From Tessaracoccus sp. MC1865 (GTDB lineage Bacteria > Actinomycetota > Actinomycetes > Propionibacteriales > Propionibacteriaceae), in contig NZ_CP072596.1 in the NCBI RefSeq assembly GCF_017815535.1, forward strand, positions 620,001 to 684,000: 64,000 bases of DNA, given 5' to 3'. The first letter of the stretch is position 1, and each line of letters opens with the position of its first letter. Shown in pieces: positions 17,117 to 24,308 of the stretch. The notes beneath the pieces are model-generated. The model searched no databases. It saw nothing but the letters and a program-made list of their open reading frames with translations, and was not told the origin of the DNA. The position numbers and the translations under genes are program-made.

Positions 17117-18229
17117 TTAGAGGGCTTCTTGCAGTCGCTTCCCGTCGACCAGTTCCGGCTTAGTCCGCAAATAGTCCGCAACTCCTGAAGCGCGGACCGT
17201 CGCCAGTCGCTCTGCCACGTCGTCGAGATCCTCGTCGAACAGGTCCGCGTACACATCGAGCGTCGTGCTCGGCTTGTCGTGGCCCAGCATCCGCTGCAGC
17301 GCCAGGACACTGGCCCCGGCCTTCACCGCCAGCGAGGCGGCCGTGTGCCTCAGCTCGTGCGGAGTGACCTTTACGCCAGCTTTGACCGCGGCCCTGTCGA
17401 ACCAGTCCCGGCGGGCGTTGACCACCCGCATGACGGCACCGCGGTTCGTCGGGAAGAGCAGGTCGTCTGGCTTCTTGCCCTTCATCCGTGCCGCGATGTC
17501 CTCGGCGAGGAACTTCGGGTAGGGGACACTGCGCCGCTGGTGGTCCTTCGGAGTGCCCCAGTGGAGCTCCCCGTCGACGTCGGTGACGGACTCCTCGATC
17601 ATGAACCGGCGCCGCAGCTGGTCGACGGAGCGCACCTTCAGCGCCGCCAGCTCACCGAACCGCAGACCTGTGTAGGCCAACACCAGCACGACGTCACGGC
17701 CCTGTCCCGCGGCCGCGGCCATCCTCTCGACCTGGGCGGCGCTGAGGTACTGGCGCGGCTTCAAGTCCTGCTTGGGCAGCTTCACCGACGCCGCCGGGTT
17801 GACCGCCAGCCGCCTCGAGATCACTGCGAGATCAAGGATCGACGACAGCACGCCGGCGATCTTCCGCACGGTCCCGCCGGCGCGATCGATAGACCCAACC
17901 CACTCTTGGATGTCCTCATGGGTCACGTCCCGCAGGGCCATGTTCTCCCAGCGCGGCTTGATGTAGTTCTCCGCGATGCCCGTGTTCCTCGACCGCGTGG
18001 AGGCCGTCCAGTCAGGGTTGGAGGCCAGCCAGGTGGCGGCCATTGAGCCGACCGTCTCCTTCGACCGGCGCGGGTCGACGTAGGCTCCCGTCAGCTTCGA
18101 CGTGGTGACCTCATCGAGCCACTTCTGCGCGTCGATCTTCCGGGTGAAGTGCCGGGAGTGCTCCTTCTTCGCGGCGTCCCGGTACCGGGCCCGCCACTTC
18201 CCGTCAGGTCTCTTCTGGATGTTCGCCAT
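17117..18229 (-). CDS. tyrosine-type phage integrase
   Basis: Site-specific recombinase of 370 aa that integrates and helps excise the prophage at tRNA-Arg. It has an N-terminal arm-binding domain (KRPDGKWRARYRDAAKKEHSR, AP2-like), a core-binding domain (about 60-150) and a catalytic domain with the complete set: R190 in TGLRFGEL, H291 and R294 in HELRHTA, H317 in LGHDKPSTT and nucleophile Y327. It points toward the tRNA, as usual for tRNA-targeting phages. Its 3' end contains two of the arm-type repeats. The upstream repressor gene overlaps its start by 26 nt. Confidence 0.96.
   Translation of the reverse strand: MANIQKRPDGKWRARYRDAAKKEHSRHFTRKIDAQKWLDEVTTSKLTGAYVDPRRSKETVGSMAATWLASNPDWTASTRSRNTGIAENYIKPRWENMALRDVTHEDIQEWVGSIDRAGGTVRKIAGVLSSILDLAVISRRLAVNPAASVKLPKQDLKPRQYLSAAQVERMAAAAGQGRDVVLVLAYTGLRFGELAALKVRSVDQLRRRFMIEESVTDVDGELHWGTPKDHQRRSVPYPKFLAEDIAARMKGKKPDDLLFPTNRGAVMRVVNARRDWFDRAAVKAGVKVTPHELRHTAASLAVKAGASVLALQRMLGHDKPSTTLDVYADLFDEDLDDVAERLATVRASGVADYLRTKPELVDGKRLQEAL
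17161..17181. repeat. left integrase arm-type sites (2 x AGTCCGCAA)
   Basis: AGTCCGCAA occurs at 17162-17170 and 17173-17181, 11 bp apart, inside the integrase 3' coding end. The same 21-bp block recurs at 33994-34014 beside attR in the same orientation, as expected for integrase arm-binding sites. Confidence 0.7.
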
Positions 18230-18866
18230 GAGGCTCCTTCCTTGGGAAGGCCTCGATGACTTCCTTAGTCCAGCGCTCCCACACGGTCTTGACGAGTTCC
18301 AGACGGTCTCTGATCAAGTCGGAGATCTCTCGCTGAAGGACCGAGTCGTCCTCAGGGTCTTCGTCTAGGAGGTGTACTCGGTGCCATTGCTCGAGGGCGC
18401 GTTCCCCGAGCGCGGAAATGTCGCCGCGGTCCGAGAGTATCTCCGCGACCTCGAAGAGGACGGCCGGGCTCATTCCGTAGCGATGTTGCTCGCGGTTGTC
18501 GAGGAAGCTCTCCACCCAGCCCGCCGCCAGGTAGCGCTTCTTCAAGTAGTCCAGAATGGCGTCCTCGGCCTTCTCTCGCGCCTTTTGCGCGTCGCGCAGC
18601 GCGACCATGCGGTGCCGGCCCGTGGGGTCGGCCAGCCATGCTACGGCGAAGAAGCCGGCGCCATCCTCTCGCAATGTCCTAGCCAGATCGACAGCTTCGA
18701 CCAGCTTCAGCGGCCTTGAGCCCGACTCCACACTCCAGACCGTTGATTGGCTCCACTTGTGGCCGAGCGCCCGCATCTCGTCGGCAAGAGCCTTCTGCGA
18801 CATGTCGCCTCGCCATGCCGCGACCGTGCGGCCGATCATCTCGTTCCTGGTCTGCTCATCTCTCAC
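18204..18866 (-). CDS. phage repressor-like XRE-family HTH protein
   Basis: A 220-aa protein with an N-terminal helix-turn-helix (MIGRTVAAWRGDMSQKALADEM, recognition helix in KWSQSTVWSVESGSRP) and a long helical C-terminus of about 140 residues without a LexA-type peptidase motif. It probably acts as the lysogeny repressor. The GTG at 18866 is preferred because the codons upstream of it overlap the operator-promoter region at 18891-18923. It is transcribed toward and overlaps the integrase gene, so both are probably expressed in the lysogen. Confidence 0.8.
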   Translation of the reverse strand: MRDEQTRNEMIGRTVAAWRGDMSQKALADEMRALGHKWSQSTVWSVESGSRPLKLVEAVDLARTLREDGAGFFAVAWLADPTGRHRMVALRDAQKAREKAEDAILDYLKKRYLAAGWVESFLDNREQHRYGMSPAVLFEVAEILSDRGDISALGERALEQWHRVHLLDEDPEDDSVLQREISDLIRDRLELVKTVWERWTKEVIEAFPRKEPHGEHPEET

Positions 18867-18890
18867 AAGGACAACTCTAACTGGAAATCC

Positions 18891-18923
18891 CTGTTGACGT
18901 CTACAGGAAAGTGTGGTTACTAT
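18891..18923 (+). promoter_or_regulatory. early rightward promoter with 16-bp operator palindrome
   Basis: TTGACG (18894-18899) and TACTAT (18918-18923) with an 18-bp spacer form a SigA-type promoter facing the early genes. The -35 box lies inside CTGTTGACGTCTACAG (18891-18906), a palindrome broken at one pair only. A repressor bound there would block this promoter. A weaker dyad, CCAGT/ACTGG (18940-18957), lies downstream. Confidence 0.7.
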
Positions 18924-18984
18924 GGAGTCACTAGAAACCCCAGTGCATAGAAACTGGTGAAACAAGTGAAGTGAGGGATGGGAA

Positions 18985-19179
18985 ATGGATGATCAGTTGC
19001 TCACAACCAAGCAGGTGGCGGAGATGACTGGGGGAGTCATCAAGGAGAGCACGATTCGCTTCTGGAGACACATCGGAGATCGAGGGCCGCGCTCGTTCTC
19101 GCTCGAGGGGCGAGTCGTCTACAAGCGCTCCGACGTCGAGAAGTGGCTGAACGAACAGTACGAGAAGGCATCGGCCTGA
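18985..19179 (+). CDS. excisionase/AlpA-like HTH protein
   Basis: A 64-aa MerR-like winged helix: LLTTKQVAEMTG, then TIRFWRHIGDRGPRSFSLEGRVVYKRSDVEKWL. This is the DNA-binding fold of phage excisionases and AlpA regulators. It is the first gene after the early promoter, the usual place for xis or a cro-like control gene. The two roles cannot be separated from sequence. Confidence 0.75.
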   Translation: MDDQLLTTKQVAEMTGGVIKESTIRFWRHIGDRGPRSFSLEGRVVYKRSDVEKWLNEQYEKASA

Positions 19180-19205
19180 CCGGCCGGGGCAGAAAGGACA
19201 CCGCC

Positions 19206-19460
19206 ATGAAGCCGGAAATGAGCCTCGACGAGGCCCTCAAGCGGATGAAGTGCATCAAGTGCGGGAAGAGGTATCGGGGGCACGGAGACTGGAACCTCGT
19301 GTGGCGCAGGGGCGTCCTGGCTGGAGGCAACTGCCCGGAGTGCCAGACACCTGAGGAAGCCTTTGAGGCCGCGTTCAACGAGGCCATCTACGACTACGAG
19401 TCCTCCCGCAGCCTGCCGGATGGACGGATCACCACCACATTGAAGGAGGGACTCAAGTGA
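19206..19460 (+). CDS. small zinc-ribbon phage protein
   Basis: An 84-aa protein with one CIKCG and one CPECQ motif about 30 residues apart, a probable zinc ribbon, followed by an acidic helix (EEAFEAAFNEAIYDYESS). ATG 19206 has an AGAAAGGA Shine-Dalgarno. The stop overlaps the next GTG by 4 nt. Function unknown. Confidence 0.75.
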   Translation: MKPEMSLDEALKRMKCIKCGKRYRGHGDWNLVWRRGVLAGGNCPECQTPEEAFEAAFNEAIYDYESSRSLPDGRITTTLKEGLK

Positions 19461-20008
19461 CCACCACCGAAACCAAGATGACCCCCAACGAGTTGCAGCT
19501 CGCTGAGGGCCCGGAGAGCTACTTGACGGCAGATCTCTCCAGCAAGTCTACCCAGCAGGCTGCTCCGGCGACACCCAGCGAGCTGCGCCGCGCCGAGGAC
19601 GAGCTCGACAGGCTCACCCTCCGGCTGCCGGAGTGGCTGACACAGAGGCAGAGGGCCCAAGTCATCGACTCGGTGATCGAGCGGTTCGGCGCCAGCATGG
19701 AGGCGGTCGTGCACTCGCGGTCGCAAGTCACCGCGGAGCCGGTGAAGTGGGTGCCGGGGGAGTGCCCCGACTGGTGCGAGATCGACAGCGACACCGGCGA
19801 GGGCACCGTGCACACGGCCCTGGGTGGACGCGAGGAGGGCCGCTGGGTCGTCGAGTACGGCTTCGAGGACCACGATCCGACCAACGAACGCCGCCCGTTC
19901 GTCTTCGCTGAGATGATGCGCTCCGGCGAGGAGCTGACGCCGGCCGAGGCGCTGGCCATGGGCAAGGCGCTCATCCACGCCGGCGAGCAGTTGGGGGCCA
20001 CGTCGTGA
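19457..20008 (+). CDS. phage protein of unknown function with CPDWC motif
   Basis: A 183-aa protein. The N-terminal third is low-complexity. A central helical segment (LRLPEWLTQRQRAQVIDSVIERFG) is followed by a C-terminal domain with ECPDWCEIDSDTGEGTVHTALG and WVVEYGF, resembling domains common in actinophage and actinobacterial early proteins (DUF6907-like, by recollection). The C-terminus ends in EALAMGKALIHAGEQL. It is translationally coupled on both sides. Confidence 0.7.
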   Translation: MTTTETKMTPNELQLAEGPESYLTADLSSKSTQQAAPATPSELRRAEDELDRLTLRLPEWLTQRQRAQVIDSVIERFGASMEAVVHSRSQVTAEPVKWVPGECPDWCEIDSDTGEGTVHTALGGREEGRWVVEYGFEDHDPTNERRPFVFAEMMRSGEELTPAEALAMGKALIHAGEQLGATS

Positions 20009-20211
20009 TCGTCAACTACTGCGCCGACTGCGGCAACGAACAGCACTACCGCCCGGAATGCTGCGAGAACTGGGATCGCTGCGACTGCCCAAGGATCTGG
20101 GAGTGCAAGGACGCGCCGTGCAGGTGCGTCGAGGAAGGTGAGCTGGTCGTCTGCGGCAGGTGCGCCGGCACTCCCGGCACGGCCTCGGCCGAGAGGCTGG
20201 TGACGGCATGA
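20005..20211 (+). CDS. Cys-rich 68-aa phage protein
   Basis: Ten Cys in 68 residues: CADCG, CC, C-x-C, C, C-x-C and CGRC. This implies one or two zinc sites. The start overlaps the preceding stop and the 3' end overlaps the next ATG. No family recognised. Confidence 0.65.
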   Translation: MIVNYCADCGNEQHYRPECCENWDRCDCPRIWECKDAPCRCVEEGELVVCGRCAGTPGTASAERLVTA

Positions 20212-20819
20212 CTTCGACCGACCCGAGGGGGGAGCTGAGCCCCATCCGCAACCAAGAGGTAGCGCACGCCTCATGGTGCAAGGCAGACCATGGGCCAGCC
20301 AGGATGGTCGACATCTCCATCAAGTACGGCGACCCCGACCCGCTGCTGCTGAGCTCTTTACGCAGGCTCGTACTCGAGGGACTGGCCGAAGCTGGCCACG
20401 ACGTGATGAGGGTGTTCATCCCCCACCCAGGCTACGGGCCCGAGATCTACCTTCGTAGCTGCGAGGTCCGACTGCACTGGGATCTCGTCCGCCAGGTCCG
20501 CGAGGCGCTGGGAGGCGTGGTGCCCTCAGTGACACCCTCCGGGTCGTCGTCGGTCGCTGATCCCGCCGCGGACTCCTGGTGGTACGACAGCGCTCGCCGT
20601 GCGCTGGAGTGGCTCGCCCAGACGGAGACGCCGTTCGACGCCTATGACCTCACCGAAATGGGCGTCCCTGACCCCGACCACCCGAACCGCTGGGGATCTC
20701 TGTTCCGCGTCGCCAAGGACGAGGGCCTCATCACGCCCGTGGGCTACCGGGAGTCCCGCCGGCCTTCGCGCTCGGGTGGCGTGTGCCGCGTCTGGGTCGG
20801 GAAGGAGAAGGCAGCGTGA
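20208..20819 (+). CDS. phage protein with C-terminal winged-helix-like domain
   Basis: A 203-aa protein starting at the ATG that overlaps the previous stop. The first half is unrecognised (ISIKYGDPDPLLLSSLRRLVLEGL). The second half, WYDSARRALEWLAQTETPFDAYDL, then HPNRWGSLFRVAKDEGLI, looks like the helix-turn-helix found in actinophage early proteins, where a fresh-versus-late helix pair is followed by a beta wing. DNA binding is inference. Confidence 0.65.
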   Translation: MTSTDPRGELSPIRNQEVAHASWCKADHGPARMVDISIKYGDPDPLLLSSLRRLVLEGLAEAGHDVMRVFIPHPGYGPEIYLRSCEVRLHWDLVRQVREALGGVVPSVTPSGSSSVADPAADSWWYDSARRALEWLAQTETPFDAYDLTEMGVPDPDHPNRWGSLFRVAKDEGLITPVGYRESRRPSRSGGVCRVWVGKEKAA

Positions 20820-20992
20820 GGGCGCCACTCGGTTACCAGCCGCCCGAGCGGGACAAAGGTCGCCTGATCTCCCACGCGGTCGGATGCGCGGTCAATGGAG
20901 GGCCCGGTCTCAAGCCGGGCGTCTGCAGGAAGTGCGCCGAGCGCCGTCATGCGTACGACAAGGGCCTCTGGAGGGGGAGGCGGACATCGTGA
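20816..20992 (+). CDS. small CxxC protein, first of a tandem pair
   Basis: 58 aa from GTG 20816, overlapping the previous stop. It shares the pattern GYQP-x(5-7)-G+L-x2-HAVGC-x-V-x-GG-x-GL-x2-GVC-x-KCAE with its downstream neighbour. One Cys plus a CRKC pair suggest a zinc knuckle. Function unknown. Confidence 0.65.
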   Translation: MRAPLGYQPPERDKGRLISHAVGCAVNGGPGLKPGVCRKCAERRHAYDKGLWRGRRTS

Positions 20993-21183
20993 CGTCTCCC
21001 CACGGTTACCAGCCGTCTCACCGCTACCAGCGCAGTGGCCGGCTGAAGTTCCACGCCGTGGGCTGCTGGGTGGACGGCGGCGCCGGCCTGCCCCGCGGCG
21101 TCTGCGAAAAGTGCGCCGAGAGCCCCGTCGACGAGTACCTGCGCAGCCTGATGCGCGTCGACCGGCGGGCCAAGGCGGCGTGA
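20989..21183 (+). CDS. small CxxC protein, second of a tandem pair
   Basis: 64 aa from GTG 20989, overlapping the first copy's stop by 4 nt. The GYQP, HAVGC and GVCEKCAE blocks align with the upstream protein, so the two arose by tandem duplication. The C-terminus differs (VDEYLRSLMRVDRRAKAA). Confidence 0.65.
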   Translation: MTSPHGYQPSHRYQRSGRLKFHAVGCWVDGGAGLPRGVCEKCAESPVDEYLRSLMRVDRRAKAA

Positions 21184-21251
21184 ACGACTACCAGATCCGT
21201 GCCCTCGTGTGCCTCGGCATGCGGGGGCACGGGCGGTCACCGAGGAGGTGA
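21180..21251 (+). CDS. possible 23-aa coupling peptide
   Basis: A GTG frame overlapping the previous stop encodes MNDYQIRALVCLGMRGHGRS and ends in the GAGGAGG Shine-Dalgarno of the next gene. It may be real or may only serve translational coupling; sequence alone cannot say. Confidence 0.3.
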   Translation: MNDYQIRALVCLGMRGHGRSPRR

Positions 21252-21254
21252 AAG

Positions 21255-22085
21255 ATGGCGCTGCCCGACAAGATCAACAAGCACGTCTGGCTCAAGCTGC
21301 TGCGCGGCATGGCAATGTCCCACGGCGAGTACCGGGTGATGGTGAACATGTTCACGTACACCGACGCCAAGGGGCGAGGGGCGCACCCAGGGCTCGTCCG
21401 GATCGCCTCGGATGCTGGCGTGACGAGGAACACCGCTCGCGGCGCCCTCGCGATGGCCACGGAGGTCGGCTGGCTGAAGCTGACCCGCAAGGGCGGAAAC
21501 CACGTCGCGAAGGGCCTGGCGGACGAGTACGAACTGGCGATTCCGAAGGCTCTTCTGCCCCTCAACGGCAAGGGGTCAACCAGAGACCCCCTTGAAGAGA
21601 AGGGGTCAGTGGGAGACCCCCTTGAGGAACAGGAACTTGTGGACATCGCGACCGCCAGCGAATCCCGAAGGGGTCAATTTGAGCACCCAAGGGGTGAGGA
21701 AGGGGTCAATTTGAGCACTTTGAAGGGGTCAGTGGGAGTACCCCCATCAGATCAATACATCAAATCCGCTTCTTCATCAGATGCATTGCATGCATCCGAT
21801 TCTTCGAATCGGGTCGATTCCGCTCGACCGTCGGGTCCGAAGCAAGCTTCGTCCGCGAAGGTCGGGGATCAGAGCCTCTGGGACCTCGGCGGCGCCGGCC
21901 CGCCCTGCCTGCAGGGCTACACGTGGGAAGACCTGCAGGACGACATCGAACTCCTCGAGGAGTGGCTGGACAACTGGTTCGGCCTCGACGGCTGGGAGCC
22001 TTCCACCGCCGCTGGGATGTGGGAGTCGGGAAGCCATCCCAGAGTCATATGGAACAAGATCAACGCAGACCGGAGAGTTGCATGA
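21255..22085 (+). CDS. phage replication initiator-like winged-helix protein
   Basis: A 276-aa protein. The N-terminal winged helix (HVWLKLLRGMAMSHGEYRVMVNMFTYTD, GRGAHPGLVRIASDAGVTRNTARGALAMATEVGWLKL) is the type found in phage initiators and DnaD-like proteins. The middle (about 105-195) is low-complexity because it is encoded by the iteron block at 21570-21731 and the AT-rich stretch after it. The C-terminus (WDLGGAGPPCLQGYTWEDL, IWNKINADRR) is compact. Preceded by GAGGAGGTGAAAG. Origin-inside-initiator organisation is as in lambda O. Confidence 0.7.
   Translation: MALPDKINKHVWLKLLRGMAMSHGEYRVMVNMFTYTDAKGRGAHPGLVRIASDAGVTRNTARGALAMATEVGWLKLTRKGGNHVAKGLADEYELAIPKALLPLNGKGSTRDPLEEKGSVGDPLEEQELVDIATASESRRGQFEHPRGEEGVNLSTLKGSVGVPPSDQYIKSASSSDALHASDSSNRVDSARPSGPKQASSAKVGDQSLWDLGGAGPPCLQGYTWEDLQDDIELLEEWLDNWFGLDGWEPSTAAGMWESGSHPRVIWNKINADRRVA
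21570..21805 (+). other. putative prophage replication origin: AAGGGGTCA iterons plus AT-rich region
   Basis: AAGGGGTCA occurs exactly at 21570, 21600, 21668, 21700 and 21723, and as AAGGGGTGA at 21689. Copies at 21668 and 21700 extend to a 19-bp identity. The first two are each followed by an inverted GACCCCCTT. The copies fall in three different reading frames of the host gene, so DNA and not protein is conserved. An AT-richer stretch follows (about 21745-21800) with GATGCAT-type and CCGATTC/GAATCGG dyads, a plausible unwinding element. Confidence 0.65.
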
Positions 22086-23203
22086 GCCGCCACGGAGCCA
22101 GAAGCCGCCTGACGAACCAGCCAGCACGCTGGGTCGCCTATCCAGCCGATGAGGCAGCCAACAAGTGGGTCGTGCCCTGCTGGTATGCCCTGCCAATGCC
22201 GGAACCGTGGGAGGACTTCCATTGGCACCAGTGGAAGGAAGCGTGGGGCGAGATCATCCTGCGGGTCTGCGAGATCGTGTTCTCCAAGCAGGGCTCCAAG
22301 CTGTACGACGTGCGCCGCGACTCTGAGCTGAGGGCCGACCTCGAAGACTGGCTGATCGTGGAAGCCATGGAGATGGCCAACGAGTTCCTCCCTGACCCCT
22401 GGCTGCACTCACCCCACCTCCAGTTCGCCAAGTACCTCCACGTAGGCCTAAACATGAGGGCCCGATACCACTTCAGCGATATCGTCGGCAGGAGCGAACA
22501 CCCCTCCGGCGCCGCGGCGCGCCAGGCCTATTCGAGGGGCATCATGTCGACTGACGCCCTCGACGCCAGCGTGGCCGACGGGTACCGGCCCGTCACCCGC
22601 CACCCCCTCCACGGCACTGACCTCATGGCGGAGAACCCTCCCGAGATCCTCATCCGCCTCGAGGAGATCCAGACCGCAGCCCGCCAGATCGAACGAGACG
22701 ACCGCCGCGAAGGGATCTACACCACCAGCGGGTCGGCCTGCCTGACGAACCTGTGCAGCGGCCCCGTCGTTGCCTGGGGGCTCTGCGACTCGCACTACCG
22801 CAAACAGAAGACACTCATGGGCGGCGATGCGGGCCTGGGCTGCAACGTCCCCGGCTGCCTGGACGGACACTCAAGGCGTGGCCTCTGCAGCAAACACGTG
22901 CAGGCATACACCACCGGGCAGAACCCTGAATGGCTGGAGCCCTACGTGGAGACGGAGCGGCTCAAGCCAGGCCCGAAACCGGGGGTGCGGAAGACCAACC
23001 CCGACACCTGCACAGAGGAGGGGTGCACCAAGCCCACCTATACCATGCGCCGGTGCCGCCCCCACTACCGCAAGCACAAGAAGGCCACCGCCGCCCCCTG
23101 CACCGTCGACGGCTGCGACAGCCCCCAGTTCGGCCGGAAGATGTGCACCATCCACTACCGACTGTGGCTCGAGGCTCGCGACGAAGGACGAGGCGATGAG
23201 TAA
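22082..23203 (+). CDS. phage protein with four C-x4-C-x9-C-x2-H zinc modules
   Basis: A 373-aa protein starting at the ATG overlapping the initiator stop. The first ~215 residues are helical and Trp-rich (WHQWKEAWGEIILRVCEIVF) with no family I recognise. The C-terminal ~150 residues carry four repeats, each C-x4-C-x9-C-x2-H: CLTNLC...CDSH, CNVPGC...CSKH, CTEEGC...CRPH and CTVDGC...CTIH. They are probable zinc-binding, nucleic-acid-contacting modules. The next but one gene begins with the same module. Confidence 0.7.
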   Translation: MSRHGARSRLTNQPARWVAYPADEAANKWVVPCWYALPMPEPWEDFHWHQWKEAWGEIILRVCEIVFSKQGSKLYDVRRDSELRADLEDWLIVEAMEMANEFLPDPWLHSPHLQFAKYLHVGLNMRARYHFSDIVGRSEHPSGAAARQAYSRGIMSTDALDASVADGYRPVTRHPLHGTDLMAENPPEILIRLEEIQTAARQIERDDRREGIYTTSGSACLTNLCSGPVVAWGLCDSHYRKQKTLMGGDAGLGCNVPGCLDGHSRRGLCSKHVQAYTTGQNPEWLEPYVETERLKPGPKPGVRKTNPDTCTEEGCTKPTYTMRRCRPHYRKHKKATAAPCTVDGCDSPQFGRKMCTIHYRLWLEARDEGRGDE

Positions 23204-23447
23204 GCACTCGTCCAAGGGCAGCGCGTGGCAGGCGACCAGAGCGCGAGTGTTGGCGCGAGACAGTCACACCTGCGGCTACTGCGGAGCGCCGGCGACGACC
23301 GTTGACCACATCATCGCGAAGGCGAACGGCGGAACCGACGAGCAATCGAACCTGATCGCCTGCTGCACGCCCTGCAACAGCATCAAGGGTGCCCGCGTCG
23401 TGGTGCGCACCGCCTACTGCGCCCCCGAGTGGCTGGAGCGACTCTGA
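23196..23447 (+). CDS. HNH endonuclease
   Basis: An 83-aa minimal HNH nuclease: ARVLARDSHTCGYCGAPATTVDHIIAKANGGTDEQSNLIACCTPCNSIKG, with the two CxxC zinc pairs, the DH of the catalytic strand and the final Asn helix. HNH genes upstream of terminase often take part in headful or cos packaging in HK97-like phages; a homing role is the alternative. It overlaps the preceding gene by 8 nt and the next by 1 nt. Confidence 0.88.
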   Translation: MSKHSSKGSAWQATRARVLARDSHTCGYCGAPATTVDHIIAKANGGTDEQSNLIACCTPCNSIKGARVVVRTAYCAPEWLERL

Positions 23448-24070
23448 TGTGCAAGATCGAAGGATGCCTGGACGACAGGATCAAGGCCCGTGGCCTCTGC
23501 CCTCCGCACTACGAGAGCGACCGTGCCCTACGGATGCCCCCGTGCTCGTGTGGAGCCCCCGCCCACGCCAAGGGCCTCTGCCCCGCCTGCTACACCCGAA
23601 GGTGGGTCGAAGGGAATCCAGAGAAGGCCGCCGCAAGGGCTGTACGGGCCAAGCTCCCTCCGCTGCACATCGTGCGCATGCCGTCGACTGAGCCATGCAG
23701 CTACCGAGGAGCCCACGCCCGAGTTCGGTACTGGCGCGGGAAGCCAAGCGACTACGTCTGTGAGTGCGGAAGAAGAGCCGAAGACTGGTCATACAACGGA
23801 GGATCGCGCTGGGAGCAGACTGGTCCCGTTGTCGCACTCAACCGGAAGGGCACTAAGGAGCGAGTGAAGCAGGCGCGCTGGTCTCCCTATGTCCTGGACT
23901 ACACCGCCCGTTGTCGCGAATGCCACCGCGAGTACGACCGAGCCAACGGAATGGCCGGAGACGCGAGCCGTTTTTTCGAGCCGGGACACGATCACCCCGC
24001 CCCACCTCTTCTCTTCACGAACGGCCCCGAAATATTCAGGATTCAACCAGATTGGAGCCGAGATGGCTGA
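23447..24070 (+). CDS. zinc-module phage protein with C-terminal CxxCH domain
   Basis: A 207-aa protein. It opens with the module CKIEGC-x9-CPPH found four times in the 22082-23203 product, then CSCGAPAHAKGLCPAC. The C-terminal part has CECGRRAEDWSYNGGSRW and YTARCRECHREYDRANG, an actinophage zinc/HNH-like pattern without a clear catalytic HNH. Start ATG 23447 shares its A with the HNH stop. Confidence 0.65.
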   Translation: MCKIEGCLDDRIKARGLCPPHYESDRALRMPPCSCGAPAHAKGLCPACYTRRWVEGNPEKAAARAVRAKLPPLHIVRMPSTEPCSYRGAHARVRYWRGKPSDYVCECGRRAEDWSYNGGSRWEQTGPVVALNRKGTKERVKQARWSPYVLDYTARCRECHREYDRANGMAGDASRFFEPGHDHPAPPLLFTNGPEIFRIQPDWSRDG

Positions 24071-24308
24071 GATGAGCTTCACCTCTGCGGTGGCCGACTT
24101 CGAGACGGCCTCGCCGTGGCTCGGGCCCCAGCACGCACCGGCTGTTGTCGCGCTGCGGGCCATGGCCGCCCAGCTCGACGCCGGCGACCTCGCCCCCGCG
24201 CTGCTGGGACAGTTCGGTTTGGCGTTTCGGGCGCTGTCGAAGGAGCGACCCACTGCGGAGCATGTCGACCCGCTGGCAGCGGCTCTGGCGGAAGCTGAGG
24301 CGGCGTGA
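24063..24308 (+). CDS. terminase small subunit-like protein
   Basis: An 81-aa protein starting within the end of the previous gene. The pattern SPWLGPQHAPAVVALRAMAAQLD, then LLGQFGLAFRALSKERP, resembles short actinophage terminase small subunits. Its position immediately before, and 4-nt overlap with, the large subunit gene supports the call. Confidence 0.65.
   Translation: MAEMSFTSAVADFETASPWLGPQHAPAVVALRAMAAQLDAGDLAPALLGQFGLAFRALSKERPTAEHVDPLAAALAEAEAA

Noticed and set aside
21668-21731. protein-level repeat in the initiator
   Set aside because: The nucleotide repeats lie in different reading frames, so the encoded peptides differ; the repeat is a DNA feature.
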